Assembly (NCBI RefSeq): GCF_002288925.2 | Contig: NW_022098001.1 | Span: forward strand, 15,459,044 to 15,523,043 | Source of the DNA: Delphinapterus leucas | Lineage: Eukaryota > Chordata > Mammalia > Artiodactyla > Monodontidae | Direction: 5' to 3' | Length of the DNA stretch: 64,000 nt | Part shown: one piece after another, positions 1-12,029 of the stretch | Layout of the letters: every line of letters begins with the position of its first letter | How positions within the stretch are numbered: position 1 is the first letter of the stretch | The notes under the pieces: generated by a model | Database searches by the model: none | What the model was told of the DNA's origin: nothing | What the model saw: only the letters and a program-made list of their open reading frames with translations | Made by a program: the position numbers and the translations under genes

Positions 1-2877
1 TTAGGGCTTTAATCCATTTTGAGCTTATTTTTGTGTATGGTGTTAGGCAGTGATCTAATCTCATACTTTTACATGTACCTGTCCAGTTTTCCCAGCACCA
101 CTTATTGAAGAGGCTGTCCTTTCTCCACTGTATATTCCTGCCTCCTTTATCAAAGATAAGGTGACCATATGTGCGTGGGTTTATCTTGTGGCTTTCTATC
201 CTGTTCCATTGATCTATCTTTCTGTTTTTGTGCCAGTACCATACTGTCTCTATTAGTGTAGCTTGTAGTATGGTCTCAAGTCAGGGAGCCTGATTCCTCC
301 AGCTCCGTTTTTCGTTCTCAAGATTGCTTTCGCTATTCGGGGTCTTTTGTGTTTCCATACAAATTGCGAAATTTTTTGTTCTAGTTCTGTGAAAAATGCC
401 AGTAGTACTTTGATAGGGATTGCATTGAATCTGTAGATTGCTTTGGGTAGTAGAGTCATTTTCACAATGTTGATTCTTCCAATCCAAGAACATAGTCTAT
501 CTCTCCATCTATTTGTATCATCTTTAATTTCTTTCATCAGTGTCTTATAATTTTCTGCATACAGGTCTTTTGTCTCCTTAGGTAGGTTTATTCCTAGATA
601 TTTTATTCTTTTTGTTGCAATGGTAAATGGGAGTGTTTTCTTGATTTCACTTTCAGATTTTTCATCATTAGTATATAGGAATGCCAGAGATTTCTGTGCA
701 TTAATTTTGTATCCTGCTACTTTACCAAATTCATTGATTAGCTCTAATAGTTTTCTGGTAGCATCTTTAGGATTCTCTATGTATAGTATCATGTCATCTG
801 CAAACAGTGGCAACTTTACTTCTTCTTTTCCAAATTGGATTCCTTTTATTTCCTTTTCTTCTCTGATTTCTGTGGCTAAAACTTCCAAAACTATGTTGAG
901 TAAGAGTGGTGATAGTGGGCAACCTTGTCTTGTTCCTGATCTTAGTGGAAATGCTTTCAGTTTTTCACCATTGAGGACGATGTTGGCTGTGGGTTTGTCT
1001 TATATGGCCTTTATTATGTTGAGGAAAGTTTCCTCTGTGCCTACTTTCTGCAGGGTTTTTATCATAAATCGGTGTTGAATTTTGTCAGAAGCTTTCTCTG
1101 CATCTATTGAGATGATCACATGGTTTTTCTCTTTCAATTTGTTAATATGGTGTATCACATTGATTGATTTGCGTATATTGAAGAATACTTGCATTCCTGG
1201 AATAAACCCCACTTGATCATGGTGTATGATCCTTTTTATGTACTGTTGGATTCTGTTTGCTAGTATTTAGTTGAGGATTTTTGCATCTATGTTCATCAGT
1301 GATATTGGCCTGTAGATTTCTTTCTTTGTGGCATCCTTGTCTGGTTTTGGTAGCAAGGTGATGGTGGCCTCGTAGAATGAGTTTGGGAGTGTTCCTCCCT
1401 CCGCTTTTGGAAGAGTTTGAGAAGGATCGATGTTAGCTGTTCTGTAAATGCTTGATAGAATTCGCCTGTGAAGGCATCTGGTCCTGGGCTTTTGTTTGTT
1501 TGAAGATTTTTAATCACAGTTTCAATTTCAGTTCTTGTGATTGGTCTGTTCATATTTTCTATTTCTTCCTGATTCAGTCTTGGCAGGTTGTGCATTTCTA
1601 AGAATTTGTCCATTTCTTCCAGGTTGTCCATTTTATTGGCATATAGTTGGTTGTAGTAATCTCTCATGATCTTTTGTATTTCTGCAGTGTCAGTTGTTAC
1701 TTCTCCTTTATCACTTCTAATTCTATTGATTTGAGTCTTCTCCATTTTTTTCCTTGATGAGTCTGGCTAATGGTTTATCAATTTTGTTTATCTTCTTGAA
1801 GAACCAGATTTTAGTTTTATTGATCTTTGCTATCGTTTGCTTCATTTCTTTTTCATTTATTTCTGATCTGATCTTTATGATTTCTTTCCTTCTGCTAACT
1901 TTGGAGGTTTATTGTTCTTCTTTCTCTAATTGCTTTAGGTGCAAGGTTAGGTTGTTTATTCGAGATGTTTCCTGTTTCTTAAGGCAGGATTGTATTGCTA
2001 TAAACTTCCCTCTTAGAACTGCTTTGCTGCATCCCATAGATTTTCGTAATAGTGTCTCCATTGTCATTTGTTTCTAGGTATTTTTTAATTTCCTCTTTGA
2101 TTTCTTCAATGATCACTTTGTTATTAAGTAGTGTATTGTTTAGCCTTCATGTGTTTGTATTTTTTACAGATCTTTTCCTGTAATTGATGCCTAGTCTCAT
2201 AGCTTTGTGGTCGGAAAAGATACTTGACACAATTTCAATTTTCTTAAATTTACCAAGGCTTGATTTGTGACCCAAGATATGATCTATCCTGGAGAACGTT
2301 CCATGAGCACTTTTGAAAAATGTGTTTTCTGTTATTTTTGGATGGAATGTCAATATCAATTAAGTCCATCTTGTTTAATGTATCAGTTAAAAGTTGTGTT
2401 TCCTTATTTATTTTCATTTTGGGTGATCTGTCCATTGGTGAAAGTGGGGTGTTAAAGTCCCCTACTATGAATGTGTTACTGTCGATTTCCCCTTTTATGG
2501 CTGTTAGTATTTGCCTTATGTATTGAGGTGCTCCTATGTTGGGTGCATAAATATTCACAATTGTTTTATCTTCTTCTTGGATCGATCCCTTGATAATTAT
2601 GTAGAGTTCTTCTTTGTCTCTTCTAATAGTCTTTATTTTAAAGTCTATTTTGTCTGACATGAGAATTGCTACTCCAGCTTTCTTTGGGCTTCCATATGCA
2701 TGGAATATCTTTTTCCATCCCCTTACTTTCAGTCTGTATGTGTCTCTAGGTCTCTTGTAGACAGCATATATATGGGTCTTGTTTTTGTATCCATTCAGCC
2801 AATCTGTGTCTTTTGGTGGGAGCATTTAGTCCATTTACATTTAAGGTAATTATCGATATGTATGTTCCTATTCCCAT
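1..2877 (-). pseudogene. L1-A ORF2 remnant (endonuclease-reverse transcriptase)
   Basis: ORF2p nicks target DNA with an APE-like endonuclease and copies L1 RNA with its reverse transcriptase. The start codon is at 2877-2875 (MGIGTYISIITLNVNG), 58 nt after the ORF1 stop. The endonuclease part keeps GDFNTPLSPMD and the SDH triad motif (2207-2215). The RT part keeps the FADD catalytic box (793-804), while the motif A region reads DAEKASD instead of DAEKAFD. The frame is lost repeatedly: about 11 nt are missing near 2750 compared with the other copies, a further indel lies near 2355, and more breaks follow at about 1745-1290 and 1000-890. The longest open stretches are 2250-2825 and 253-888. The 3' end is outside the window. 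Confidence 0.9.
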
Positions 2878-2935
2878 TTTCTTAATTGTTTTGGGTTCGT
2901 TATTGTAGGTGTTTTCCTTCTCTTGAGTTTCTTGC

Positions 2936-3828
2936 CTAGAGAAGTTCCTTTAGTATTTGTTGTAAAGCTGGTTTGGTGGTGCTGAACTCTCTCTGCTCTT
3001 GCTTGTCTGTAAAGGTTTTAATTTCTCCATCAAATCTGAATGAGGTCCTTGCTGGATAGAGTAATCTTGGTTGCAGGTTTTTCTCTTTCATCACTTTAAA
3101 TATGTCCTGCCAGTCCCTTCTGGCTTGCAGAGTTTCTGCTGAAAGATCAGCTGTTAACCTTATGGGGATTCCCTTGTGTGTTATTTGTTGTTTTTCCCTT
3201 GCTGCTTTTAATATGTTTTCATTTATTTAATTTTTGACAGTTTGATTAATATTTGTCTTGGTGTATTTCTCCTTGGATTTATCCTTTATGGGACTCTCTG
3301 TGCTTCCTGGACTTGATTAACTATTTCCTTTCCCATATTAGGGAAGTTTTCAACTATAATCTCTTCAAATATTTTCTCAGTCCCTTTCTTTTTCTCTTCT
3401 TCTTCTGGAACCCCTATAATTCGAATGTTGGTGCGTTTAATGTTGTCCCAGAGGTCTCTGAGACTGTCCTCAGTTCTTTTCATTCTTTTTTCTTTATTCT
3501 GCTCTGCAGTAGTTATTTCCACTATTTTATCTTTCAGGTCACTTATCCATTCTTCTGCCTCAGTTATTCTGCTATTGATCCCATCTAGAGTATTTTTAAT
3601 TTCATTTATTTTGTTGTTCATCACTGCTTGTTTCATCTTTAGTTCTTCTAGGTCCCTGTTAAATGTTTCTTGCATTTTGTCTATTCTATTTCCAAGATTT
3701 TGGATCATCTTTAGTATCATTATTCTGAATTCTTTTTCAGGTAGACTGCCTATTTCCTCTTCATTTGTTAGGTCTGGTGGGTTTTTACCTTGCTCCTTCA
3801 TCTGCTGTGTGTTTTTCTGTCTTCTCAT
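2936..3828 (-). pseudogene. L1-A ORF1 remnant (L1 RNA-binding protein)
   Basis: ORF1p is the trimeric RNA chaperone that coats L1 RNA. The ATG at 3828-3826 (MRRQKNTQQMKEQGKNPPD) opens 180 codons. A heptad-rich coiled coil covers roughly residues 35-125, and the start of the RNA-recognition fold (NIRIIGVPE) is at residues 134-142. A stop follows VQEAQRVP, where L1-F has a tyrosine codon at the matching place. Another stop follows about 20 codons later near 3225. The C-terminal domain can be followed in pieces to the expected end (LLKELL-like) at 2936. The full span of 893 nt is not a multiple of three, so at least one indel is also present. Confidence 0.88.
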
Positions 3829-4358
3829 TTTGCTTATCTTACTGTGTTTGAAGTCTCCTTTTTTGCAGGCTGCAGGTTCATAGTTCCCGTTGTTTTTGGT
3901 GTCTGTCCCCAGTGGCTAAGGTTGGTTCAGTGGGTTGTGTAGGCTTCCTGGTGGAGGGAACTAGTGCCTGTTTTCTGGTGGATGAGGCTGGATCTTGTCT
4001 TTCTGGTAGGCAGGTCCACGTCTGGTGGTGTGTTTTGGGGAGTCTGTGGATTTATTATGATTTCAGGCAGCCTCTCTGCTAATGGGTGGGGGTGTGTTCC
4101 TGTCTTGCTAGTTGTTTGTCATAGGGTGTCCATCACTGTAGCTTGCTGGTCATTGAGTGAAGCTGGGTGCTGGTGTTGAGATGGAGATCTCTGGGAGATT
4201 TTCACCGTTTGATATTATGTGGAGCTGGGAGGTCTCTTGTGGACCAGTGTCCTGACGTTGGCTCTCCCACCTCAGAGGCATAGCACTGACTCCTGTCTGC
4301 AGCACCAGAGCCTTTCATCCACATGGCTCAGAATAAAAGGGAGAAAAAGTAGAAAGAA

Positions 4359-4390
<32 letters not shown>

Positions 4391-5822
4391 GAAAGAAGGA
4401 AAGAAAGGAGGGAGGGAGGGAGGGAGGGAGGAAGGAAGGAAGGAGAGAAGGAAGGAAAGAAAGAAAGAAAGAAAAGATAAAATAAAGTACGATAAAGAAA
4501 TAAAGTTATTAAAATATAAAATAATTATTAAGAAAAAAAAATTTTTTTAAAAGACAAGAAAAAAAAATCGGACGGATAGAACCCTAGGACAAATGGTGAC
4601 AGCAAAGCTATACAGACAAAATCTCACACAGAAGCGTACACATACATACTCAGAAAAGAGGAAAAGGGGAAAAAATAGTAAATCTTGCTCTCAAAGTCCA
4701 CCTGCTCAATTTGGAATGATTCATTGTCTATTCATGTATTCCACAGATGCAGGGTACATCAAGTTGATTGTGGAGCTTAAATCCGCTGCTTCTGAAGCTG
4801 CTCGCCGAAGGGCATCTGTTCTTCGCTCAGACAGGACGGAGTTAAAGGAGCAGCTGCTTCGGGGGCTCTGGCTCACTCAGGCCGAGGGGAGGGAGGGGTA
4901 CAGAGTGCGGGGCAAGCCTGCGGTGGCAGAGGCCACCGTGACGTTTGCACCTGCCTGAGGCGCGCCATGCGTTCTCCTGGGGAAGTTGTCCCTGGATCCT
5001 GGGACCCTGGCAGTGGCAGGCTGCACAGGCTCCCGGAAGCGGGGTATGGATAGTGACCTGTGCTCGCACACAGGCTTCTTGGTGGCGGCAGCAGCAGCCT
5101 TAGCATCTCATGCCCGTCTCTGGGGTCCGCGATTTTAGCCGCGGCTCAAGCCCATCTCTGGAGCTCCTTTAAGCAGTGCTCTTAATCCCCTCTCCTCGCG
5201 CAGCAGGAAACAAGAGGGAAGAAAAAGTCTCTTGCCTCTTCGGCAGGTCCAGACTTTCCCCCAGACTCCCACCTGGCTAGCCGTGGTTCACTAACCCCCT
5301 GCAGGCTTTGTTCACGCCACCAACCCCAGTCCTCTCCCTGCGCTCCGACCTCTCCCTGAAGCCCGAGCCTCAGCTCCCAGCCCCGCCCACTCTGGAGGGT
5401 GAGTCGACAAGCCTCTTGGGCTGGTGAGTGCCGGTTGGCACCGATCCTCTGTGCGGGAAACTCCCTGCTTTGCCCTCCGCACCCCTGTTGCTGTGCTCTC
5501 CTCCGCAGCTCCGAAGCTTTCCCCCTCCGCCACCCGCAGTCTCCGCCCGCAAAGGGGCTCCTAGTGTGTTGAAACCTTTCCTCCTTCACAGCTCCCTCCC
5601 ACTGGTGCAGGTCCCGTCCCTATCCTTTTGTCTCTGTTTATTCTTTTTTCTTTTGCCCTACCCAGGTACGTGGGGACTTACTTGCATTTTGGGAGGTCTG
5701 AGGTCTTCTGCCAGTGTTCAGTAGGTGTTCTGTAGGAGTTATTCCACGTGTAGATGTATTTCTGGTGTATCTGTGGGGAGGATGATGATCTCCATGTCTT
5801 ACTCTTCCGCCGTCTTCCCCCC
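3829..5822 (-). promoter_or_regulatory. L1-A 5'UTR / internal promoter region, CpG-rich
   Basis: This is the roughly 2-kb leader of L1-A. L1 5'UTRs carry the internal polymerase II promoter. It aligns by eye with 15102-17233 (L1-C) and 36083-38035 (L1-D): the block near the 5' end, the GC-rich middle with CTGAGTGAGCC-type sequence, the A/G-rich tract, and the segment just before ORF1. CpG dinucleotides are dense at about 4800-5560 (roughly 40 counted by eye), far more than in the matching part of L1-D. Promoter activity is inferred from the family, not seen. Confidence 0.7.
4350..4477. repeat. (GAAA)n/(GGGA)n/(GGAA)n purine microsatellite inside the L1-A 5'UTR
   Basis: A pure A/G run of tetranucleotide units (GAAA, then GGGA, GGAA, then GAAA again). 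It occupies the place where L1-C has a C/T-rich tract on its sense strand and L1-D has a shorter A/G tract, so it is an expansion of an element-encoded tract. Confidence 0.95.
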
Positions 5823-5827
5823 CATCC

Positions 5828-8532
5828 AATCTCTGGGCTTTCTATCCTGTTCCATCAATCTATATTTCTGTTTGTGCCAGTACCATACTGTCTTGATGAC
5901 TGTACCTTTGTCATATAGTTTGAAGTCCGGGAGCCTTATCCTCCAGCTCCATTTTTCTTTCTCAAAATTACTTTGGCTATTTGGGGTCGTTTGTGTTTCC
6001 ATACAAATTGTGAAATTTTTTGTTCTAGTTCTGTGAAAAATGCCAGTGGTAGTTCAATAGCGATTGCATTGAATCTGTAGATTGCTTTGGGTAGTATAGT
6101 CATTTTCATAATATTGATTCTTCCAGTCCAAGAACATGGTATATCTCTCCACCTATTGGTATCATCTTTAATTTTTTTCATCAGTGTCTTATCGTTTTCT
6201 GCATGCAAGTATTTTGTCTCCTTAGGTAGGTTTAATCCTAGGTATTTTATTCTTTTTGTTGCCGTGGTAAGTGGGAGTGTTTATTTAATTTCTCTTTCAG
6301 ACTTTTCATCATTAGTGTATAGGAATGCAAGAGATTTTGGTGCATTAATTTTGTATCCTGCTACTTTACCAAATTCATAGATTAGCTTCAGTAGTTTTCT
6401 GGTAGCATCTTTAGGATTCTCTATGTACAGTATCATGTCATCTCTAAAGAGTGACAGCTTTACTTCTTCTTTTCTGATTTGGATTCCTTTTATTTCTTTT
6501 TCTTCTCTGATTGCTGTGGCTAAAACTTCCACAACTATGTTGAATAATAGTGATGAGAGTGGACAACCTTGTCTTGTTCCTGATCTTAGAGGAAATGGTT
6601 TCAGTTTTTCACCATTGAGAATGATGTTGGCTGCGGGTTTGTCATATACGGCCTTTAGTATGTTGAGGTAAGTTCCCTCTATGCATACATTCTGGAGGGT
6701 TTTTATCATAAATGCGTGTTGAATTTTGTCGAACGCTTTCTCTGCATCTATTGAGATGATCATATGGTTTTTCTCCTTCAATTTGTTAATATACTGTATC
6801 ACTTTGATTGATTTGCATATACTGAAGAATCCTTGCATTCCTGGGATAAACCCCACTTGATCCTGGTGTATGATCCTTTTAATGTGCTGTTTGATTCTGT
6901 TTGCTAGTATTTTGTTGAGGATTTTTGCATCTATGTTCATCAGTTATATTGTCCAGTAGTTTTCTTTCTTTGTGGCATCTTTGTCTCATTTTGGTATCAG
7001 GGTGATGGTGGCCTCGTAGAATGAGGTTGGGAGTGCTCCTCCCTCTCCTATATTGTGGAAGATTTTGAGAATAGGTGTTAGCTCTTCTCTAAATGTTTGG
7101 TAGAATTTGCCTGTGAAGCCATCTGGGCCTGGGGTTTTGTTTGTTGGAAGATTTTTAATCACAGTCTCAATTTCAGTGCTTGTGATTGGTCTGTTTATCT
7201 TTTCTTCCTGGTTCAGTCTCGGAAGGTTGTGCTTTTCTAAGAATTTGTCCATTTCTTCCAGGTTGTCATTTTTATTGACATATAGTTGCTTGTAGTAATC
7301 TCTCATGATTCTTTGTATTTCTGCAGTGTCAGTTGTTACTTCTCCTTTTTCATTTCTAATTCTACTGATTTGAGTCTTCTCCCTTTTTTTCTTGATGAGT
7401 CTGGCTAATGGTTTAGCAATTTGGTTTATATTCTCAAATAACCAACTTTTAGTTTTATTGATCTTTGCTATTGTTTTCTTCATTTCTTTTTCATTTATTT
7501 CTGACCTGATCTTTATGGTTTCTTTCCTTCTGCTAACTTTGGGGGTTTTTTATTCTTCTTTCTCTAATTGCTTTAAGTGCAAGGTTAGGTTGTTTATTTG
7601 AGATGTTTGTTTTTCTTGAGGTAGGATTGTATTGCCATAAACTTCCCTCTTAGAACTGCTTTTGCTGATCCCAAAGGTTTTGGGTCGTTGTGTTTTCACT
7701 GTCATTTGTCTCTAGGTATTTTTTGATTTCCTCTTTGATTTCTTCAGTGATCTCTTGGTTACTTAGTAGTGTATTGTTTAGCCTCCATGTGTTTGTATTT
7801 TTTACAGATTTTTTCCTGTAACTGGTATCTAGTCTCACAGCATTGTGGTTGGAAAAGATACTTGATATGATTTCAGTTTTCTTAAATTTACCAAGGCTTG
7901 ATTTGTGACCGAAGATATGATCTATCCTGGAGATTTTTCCATGAGCAATTGGGAAGAAAGTGTATTCTGTTGTTTTTGGATGGAATATCCTATAAATATC
8001 AATTAAGTTCACCTTGTTTAATGCATCATTTAAAGCTTGTTTTCCTTTATTTATTTTCATTTTGGATGATCTGTCCATTGGTGAAAGTGGGGTGTTAAAG
8101 TCCCCTACTATGAATGTGTTACTGTCTATATCCCCTTTTATGGCTGTTAGCATTTACCTTATGTATTGTGGTGCTCCTATGTTGGGTGCATAAATATGTA
8201 CAATTTTTATATCTTGTTCTTGGATTGTTCCATTAATCATTATGTAGTGTTCTTCTTTGTCTCTTGTAATAGTCTTTATTTTAAAATCTATTTTTTTCTG
8301 ATATGAGAATTGCTACTCCAGCTTTCTTTTGATTTCCATTTGCATGGAATATCTTTTTCCATCTGCTCACTTTCAATCTATATGTGTCCCTAGAACTGAA
8401 GTGTGTCTCTTGTAGACAGCATATCTAGCAGACTTGTTTTTGTATCCATTCAGCCAGTCTGTTTCTTTTGGTTAGAGCATTTAATCCATTTACATTTAAG
8501 GTAGTTATCAATATTTATGTTCCTGTTACCAT
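5828..8532 (-). pseudogene. L1-B ORF2 remnant, missing its C-terminal part here
   Basis: The start codon is at 8532-8530, in the usual TTAAATGTAAATGG context. Recognisable open pieces are 7650-8153 (endonuclease C-terminal half with VGDFNTPLSPMD), 6986-7483 (RT N-terminal region) and 6281-6940 (RT core, [13 protein letters not shown]). Two catalytic signatures are changed: the endonuclease SDH motif reads SNH (7845-7853), and the RT box FADD reads FRDD (6437-6448). With the many frameshifts this copy is dead. The last part of the RT and the C-terminal cysteine-rich domain are cut off by L1-A at about 5828. Confidence 0.88.
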
Positions 8533-8590
8533 TTTCTTAATAATTTTGGGTTTGTTATTGTAGGTCTTTCCCTTCTCTTGTGTTTCCTGC

Positions 8591-9478
8591 CTAGAGAAAT
8601 TCCTTTAGCATTTGTTGTAAAGCTGTTTTGGTGATGTGGAAATCTCTTAGCTTTTGCTTGTCTGTAAAGGTTTTAATTTCTTCTTCGAATATGAATGAGA
8701 TTCTTGCCTGATCAAGTAATCTTGGTTGTATGTTTTTCCCTTTCATCACTTTAAATATGTCCTGCCACTCCCTTCTGGCTAGCAGAGTTTCTGCTGAAAG
8801 ATCAGCTATTAACCTTATGGGGATTCCCTTGTATGTTATTTTTCCCTTGCTGCTTTTAATATTTTTTCTTTGTATTTAATTTTTGATAGTTTGATTAATA
8901 TATGTCTCGGCATGTGTTTCTGCTTGGATTTATCCTGTATGGGCTCTCTGCACTTCCTGCACTTGATTGACTATTTCCTTTCCCATACTGGGGAAGTTTT
9001 CAACTATAATCTCTTCAAATATTTTCTCAGATCCGTTTCTTTTTCTCTTCTTCTTCTGGGACCCCTATAATTAGAATATTGGTGCATTTAATGTTGTCCC
9101 AATGGTCTCTGAGACTGTCCGTCATTCTTTTCATTCTTTTTTCTTTATTCTCCTCTGTGGGAGTTATTTCCACTATTTTAGCTTCCAGGTCACTTATCCA
9201 TTCTTCTGTCTCAGTTATTCTGCTATTGATTCTTTATAGCGAATTTTAAATTTCATTTATTGTGTTGTTCATCATTGTTTGTTTGCTCTTTAGTTCTTCT
9301 AGGTCCTTGTTAAGCTTTTCTTTTCTTTTCTCCATACTATCTCCAAGAATTTGGATCATGTTTACTATCATTACTCTGAATTATTTTTCAGAAGACTGCC
9401 TATTTCCTCTTCATTTGTTTGGTTTGGTGGGTTTTTACCTTCCTCCTTCATCTGCTGTGTGTTTCTCTGTCTTCTCAT
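8591..9478 (-). pseudogene. L1-B ORF1 remnant
   Basis: The position between the 5'UTR and ORF2, the start context at 9478-9476 (same as L1-A), and the final LL-stop context at 8593-8591 identify ORF1. No open stretch of useful length remains. The coiled-coil and RNA-binding regions can only be matched at nucleotide level to L1-A and L1-D. Confidence 0.85.
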
Positions 9479-10764
9479 TTTGCTTAACTTACTGTGTTTG
9501 GGGTCTCCTTTTCGCAGGCTGCATTTTCATAATTCCTGTTGTTTTTGGTGTCTGCCCCCAGTGTCTAAGTTTTGTTCAGTGGGTTGTGTAGGCTTCCTGG
9601 TGGAGGGGACTGGTGCCTGTATGCTGGTGGATGAGGCTGGATCTTGTCTCTCTGGTGGGCAGGTCCACGTCTGGTGGTGTATTTTGGGGTGTCTGTGGAC
9701 TTATTATGATTTTAGGCAGCCTCTCTGCTAATGGGTGGCATTGTGTTCCTGTTTTGCTAGTTGTTTGCTATAGGGTGTCCAGCACTGTAACTTGTTGGTC
9801 GTTGAGTGGATCTGGGTCTTAACGTTGAGATGGAAATCTCTGGGAGAATTTTTGCCGTTTGATATTATGTGGATACGGGATTTTTCTGCTGGACCAGTGT
9901 CCTGAACTCAGGTCTCCCACCTCAGAGGCACAGGCTTGAAGCCTGGCCAGAGCACCAAGACTCTGTCAGCCACACAGATGATTTTGGAGCTCCAGAAGTC
10001 CCTAGATCTGCCATTTTCACACCGGAGAACCAGGGAAACCAGGGTGTCCAGAGGTGCAAGAACCAGGAGTGCCAATGTTAAAACTTGGTTTTCAGGTTTT
10101 CTTAAGGGTCCATGTTCCAGGACATCCTGTAATCTCATGAAAAATGTAGGAATTCTGGAGTAAGGCTAAGCCTACAAGGGAGCTACTGGCAGAGTAACCT
10201 GAGGTCAACCTCCGTCCAAAAATGCTAAACAGAAAATTCTAGAAGTAAACAATTCAAAAGCTTTATATTTCATGCTGGTCAGAGTTGCATGAGGAAATCT
10301 TACTATATTGAAATTTAGATGATACATCCATAGTTTTTGATCCTGCTTTTTAACATGATGCCATATCATGAACATAACCCACATTTTAAAATATTTTAAA
10401 AGAAACAATTTTCCTACTTTTTGATGTTACAAAAAGTTCTGAAATCAACATTTTTGAGCACAAATCTTTGTTCAAACCTATGATCAATTTTTAGAATAAA
10501 TGATGGGTTTCTGCTCTCAAAGAGTTCACTTCTGGCTTGGGAGTGACAGGGCAGGGAGATAATGAGAGGAATAATTTTCATGCATGTGGTGGTTTGGACA
10601 ATGGAAACAGAATACTGGGTGCAAAGGTGAGAAAAACAGGGAAGACATCAGCAGCGGTGACAGATTTGTCAAGATGTGTTTAGACATGCTTCCTTAAGTC
10701 CTCTGACAGTTAATGGCACATATTTCAGATGTGCTCCTGCAAGAGTGGTGTAGTCTAAGGCCTT

Positions 10765-10915
10765 ACTCCCCAAGAGTGGCCTCAGACCAGCAGCATCAAC
10801 TACTCGGGAGTCACTACAAATGCAGAACCTCAGACCCTCCTCCAGACCTTGAAAAACTGTAGATAGCATCACTGTTATACCATCCTATGTCTCTGTGTTC
10901 TAATCAGCTGATAAG
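10765..10915 (+). mobile_element. MER5A-like DNA transposon fragment (hAT-Charlie)
   Basis: The phrase order ACCAGCAGCATCA, AAATGCAGAA, CAGACC, then TCTGTGTTCTAAT matches the non-autonomous MER5A element. No terminal inverted repeats can be seen clearly, so it is a partial, diverged copy. Confidence 0.5.
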
Positions 10916-12029
10916 TCTGCATTTTTAGCTTGCATCCTAATTTCCCTTTCCATCAACACAGAGCCCATATTTGAAAATGCATGAGCAGTTATTGCTATTA
11001 TGATGATGACTATTATTACTATTACCTTGATTTTATAGTGTATACTTTCTTTTAAGAAAAGAAGAGGCTTAAGAAATATTATAACACTAATCCTTACAAT
11101 ATCACTGTGAAATAGGTAGGTGGCAAATATAAACAAGTATCAATGTTATGCTAAATCATACTTAAGTATATGGTGTGAAATCCTGAGCAATCTAATGAAA
11201 GCAAAATCCTTTTGTTGCAGATGAAGTATTTTATGTTTATATCTCTTATGTTAAATCTCCAAGGGATAGGGCTTGGTGACCTATTCTGTTTTTCTCTACC
11301 TCTCACTTAAATAATGTTCCTTTTGCATTTATATGAGAAAACAGTTAGATATATTTTGAAAAAATTCTAGGCCTTAAGGAGATTTTACAAACTTGACCTC
11401 AGCAATGCCCATATATAAGGGAAGCTGACATACTTAGAATTACAAATGGAATTGAAATCAAAGGCTGTAATTCAATCTGGTCAGCTTCTATATTGAGGTA
11501 TTACTGGACTGAATCCAACCCTTCTTTCCATCTTGCCAGTTACTATGTCAGACTAGTTCTTTCCAAACTTTAGTCATTTTTTTTTATCACATTCAGTAAT
11601 TTATTATTTATCTTTAAAAACAACTAATTAAAAAATCCTAAATATATTTTCCTTAAAAAGAAATTTTATATTACCACCACAAATGGAAGACGAGTAAGTT
11701 CTACTTGGTATAAAATAAAATAATACTAAAAACAAACACCATGAAAACAAACTATGTTATTAATTCTAGTCTTTATCCTTTGAGCCTGAGGCTGGCTGTC
11801 TCTTTGTTAAAAGAGAGATTTAGCAAGTACTGGAGTGGTGTGAAAGATATATTGGCACCAAAGGGAGATTCGCTTCTTGAGGCAATTAGGAGAATTAACA
11901 GAGTTGCTAAGAGATTATTTTTCTGACTTTATAATTCAATGTTATTTAATGCCCACATGTGTACTACTTAAACTCATTTCCTTTAACTCCCCTAGTTTTG
12001 AACATTAATTCTCAGAAGTAGCCAGAGTG

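Larger units (their letters stand above)
1..5822 (-). mobile_element. L1-A: LINE-1, 5' end intact, 3' end outside the window
   Basis: Read on the minus strand this is a LINE-1 in the order 5'UTR (about 2 kb), ORF1, short spacer, ORF2. The 5' end lies at about 5815-5822, where the minus strand reads a short G run followed by GAAGACGGCGGAAGAGTAAG, matching the starts of L1-C and L1-D. Position 1 falls within the C-terminal part of ORF2, so about the last 200 codons, the 3'UTR and the tail lie left of the window. Its 5'UTR is rich in CpG. Both ORFs are broken, so the copy is not autonomous. At its 5' end it abuts the interior of a second L1 (L1-B). Confidence 0.93.
5828..9978 (-). mobile_element. 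L1-B: older minus-strand L1, interrupted at 3' by L1-A, 5'-truncated
   Basis: The sequence resumes inside ORF2 at the TCTCTGGGCTTTCTATCCTG block, which in an undivided L1 (L1-D, 32460-32480) is preceded by TTTATCGC and ORF2 3' sequence. It continues through the rest of ORF2 (to 8532), ORF1 (8591-9478) and about 500 bp of 5'UTR, and homology stops at about 9978 after GTCAGCCACACAG. The missing 3' portion probably lies left of L1-A, outside the window. It is the most decayed of the long copies. Confidence 0.88.

Noticed and set aside
253..3828. Long open frames with reverse-transcriptase and coiled-coil sequence as host genes
   Set aside because: They are pieces of L1 ORF1 and ORF2 in the fixed L1 order and recur in every L1 copy of the window, with frameshifts between them.
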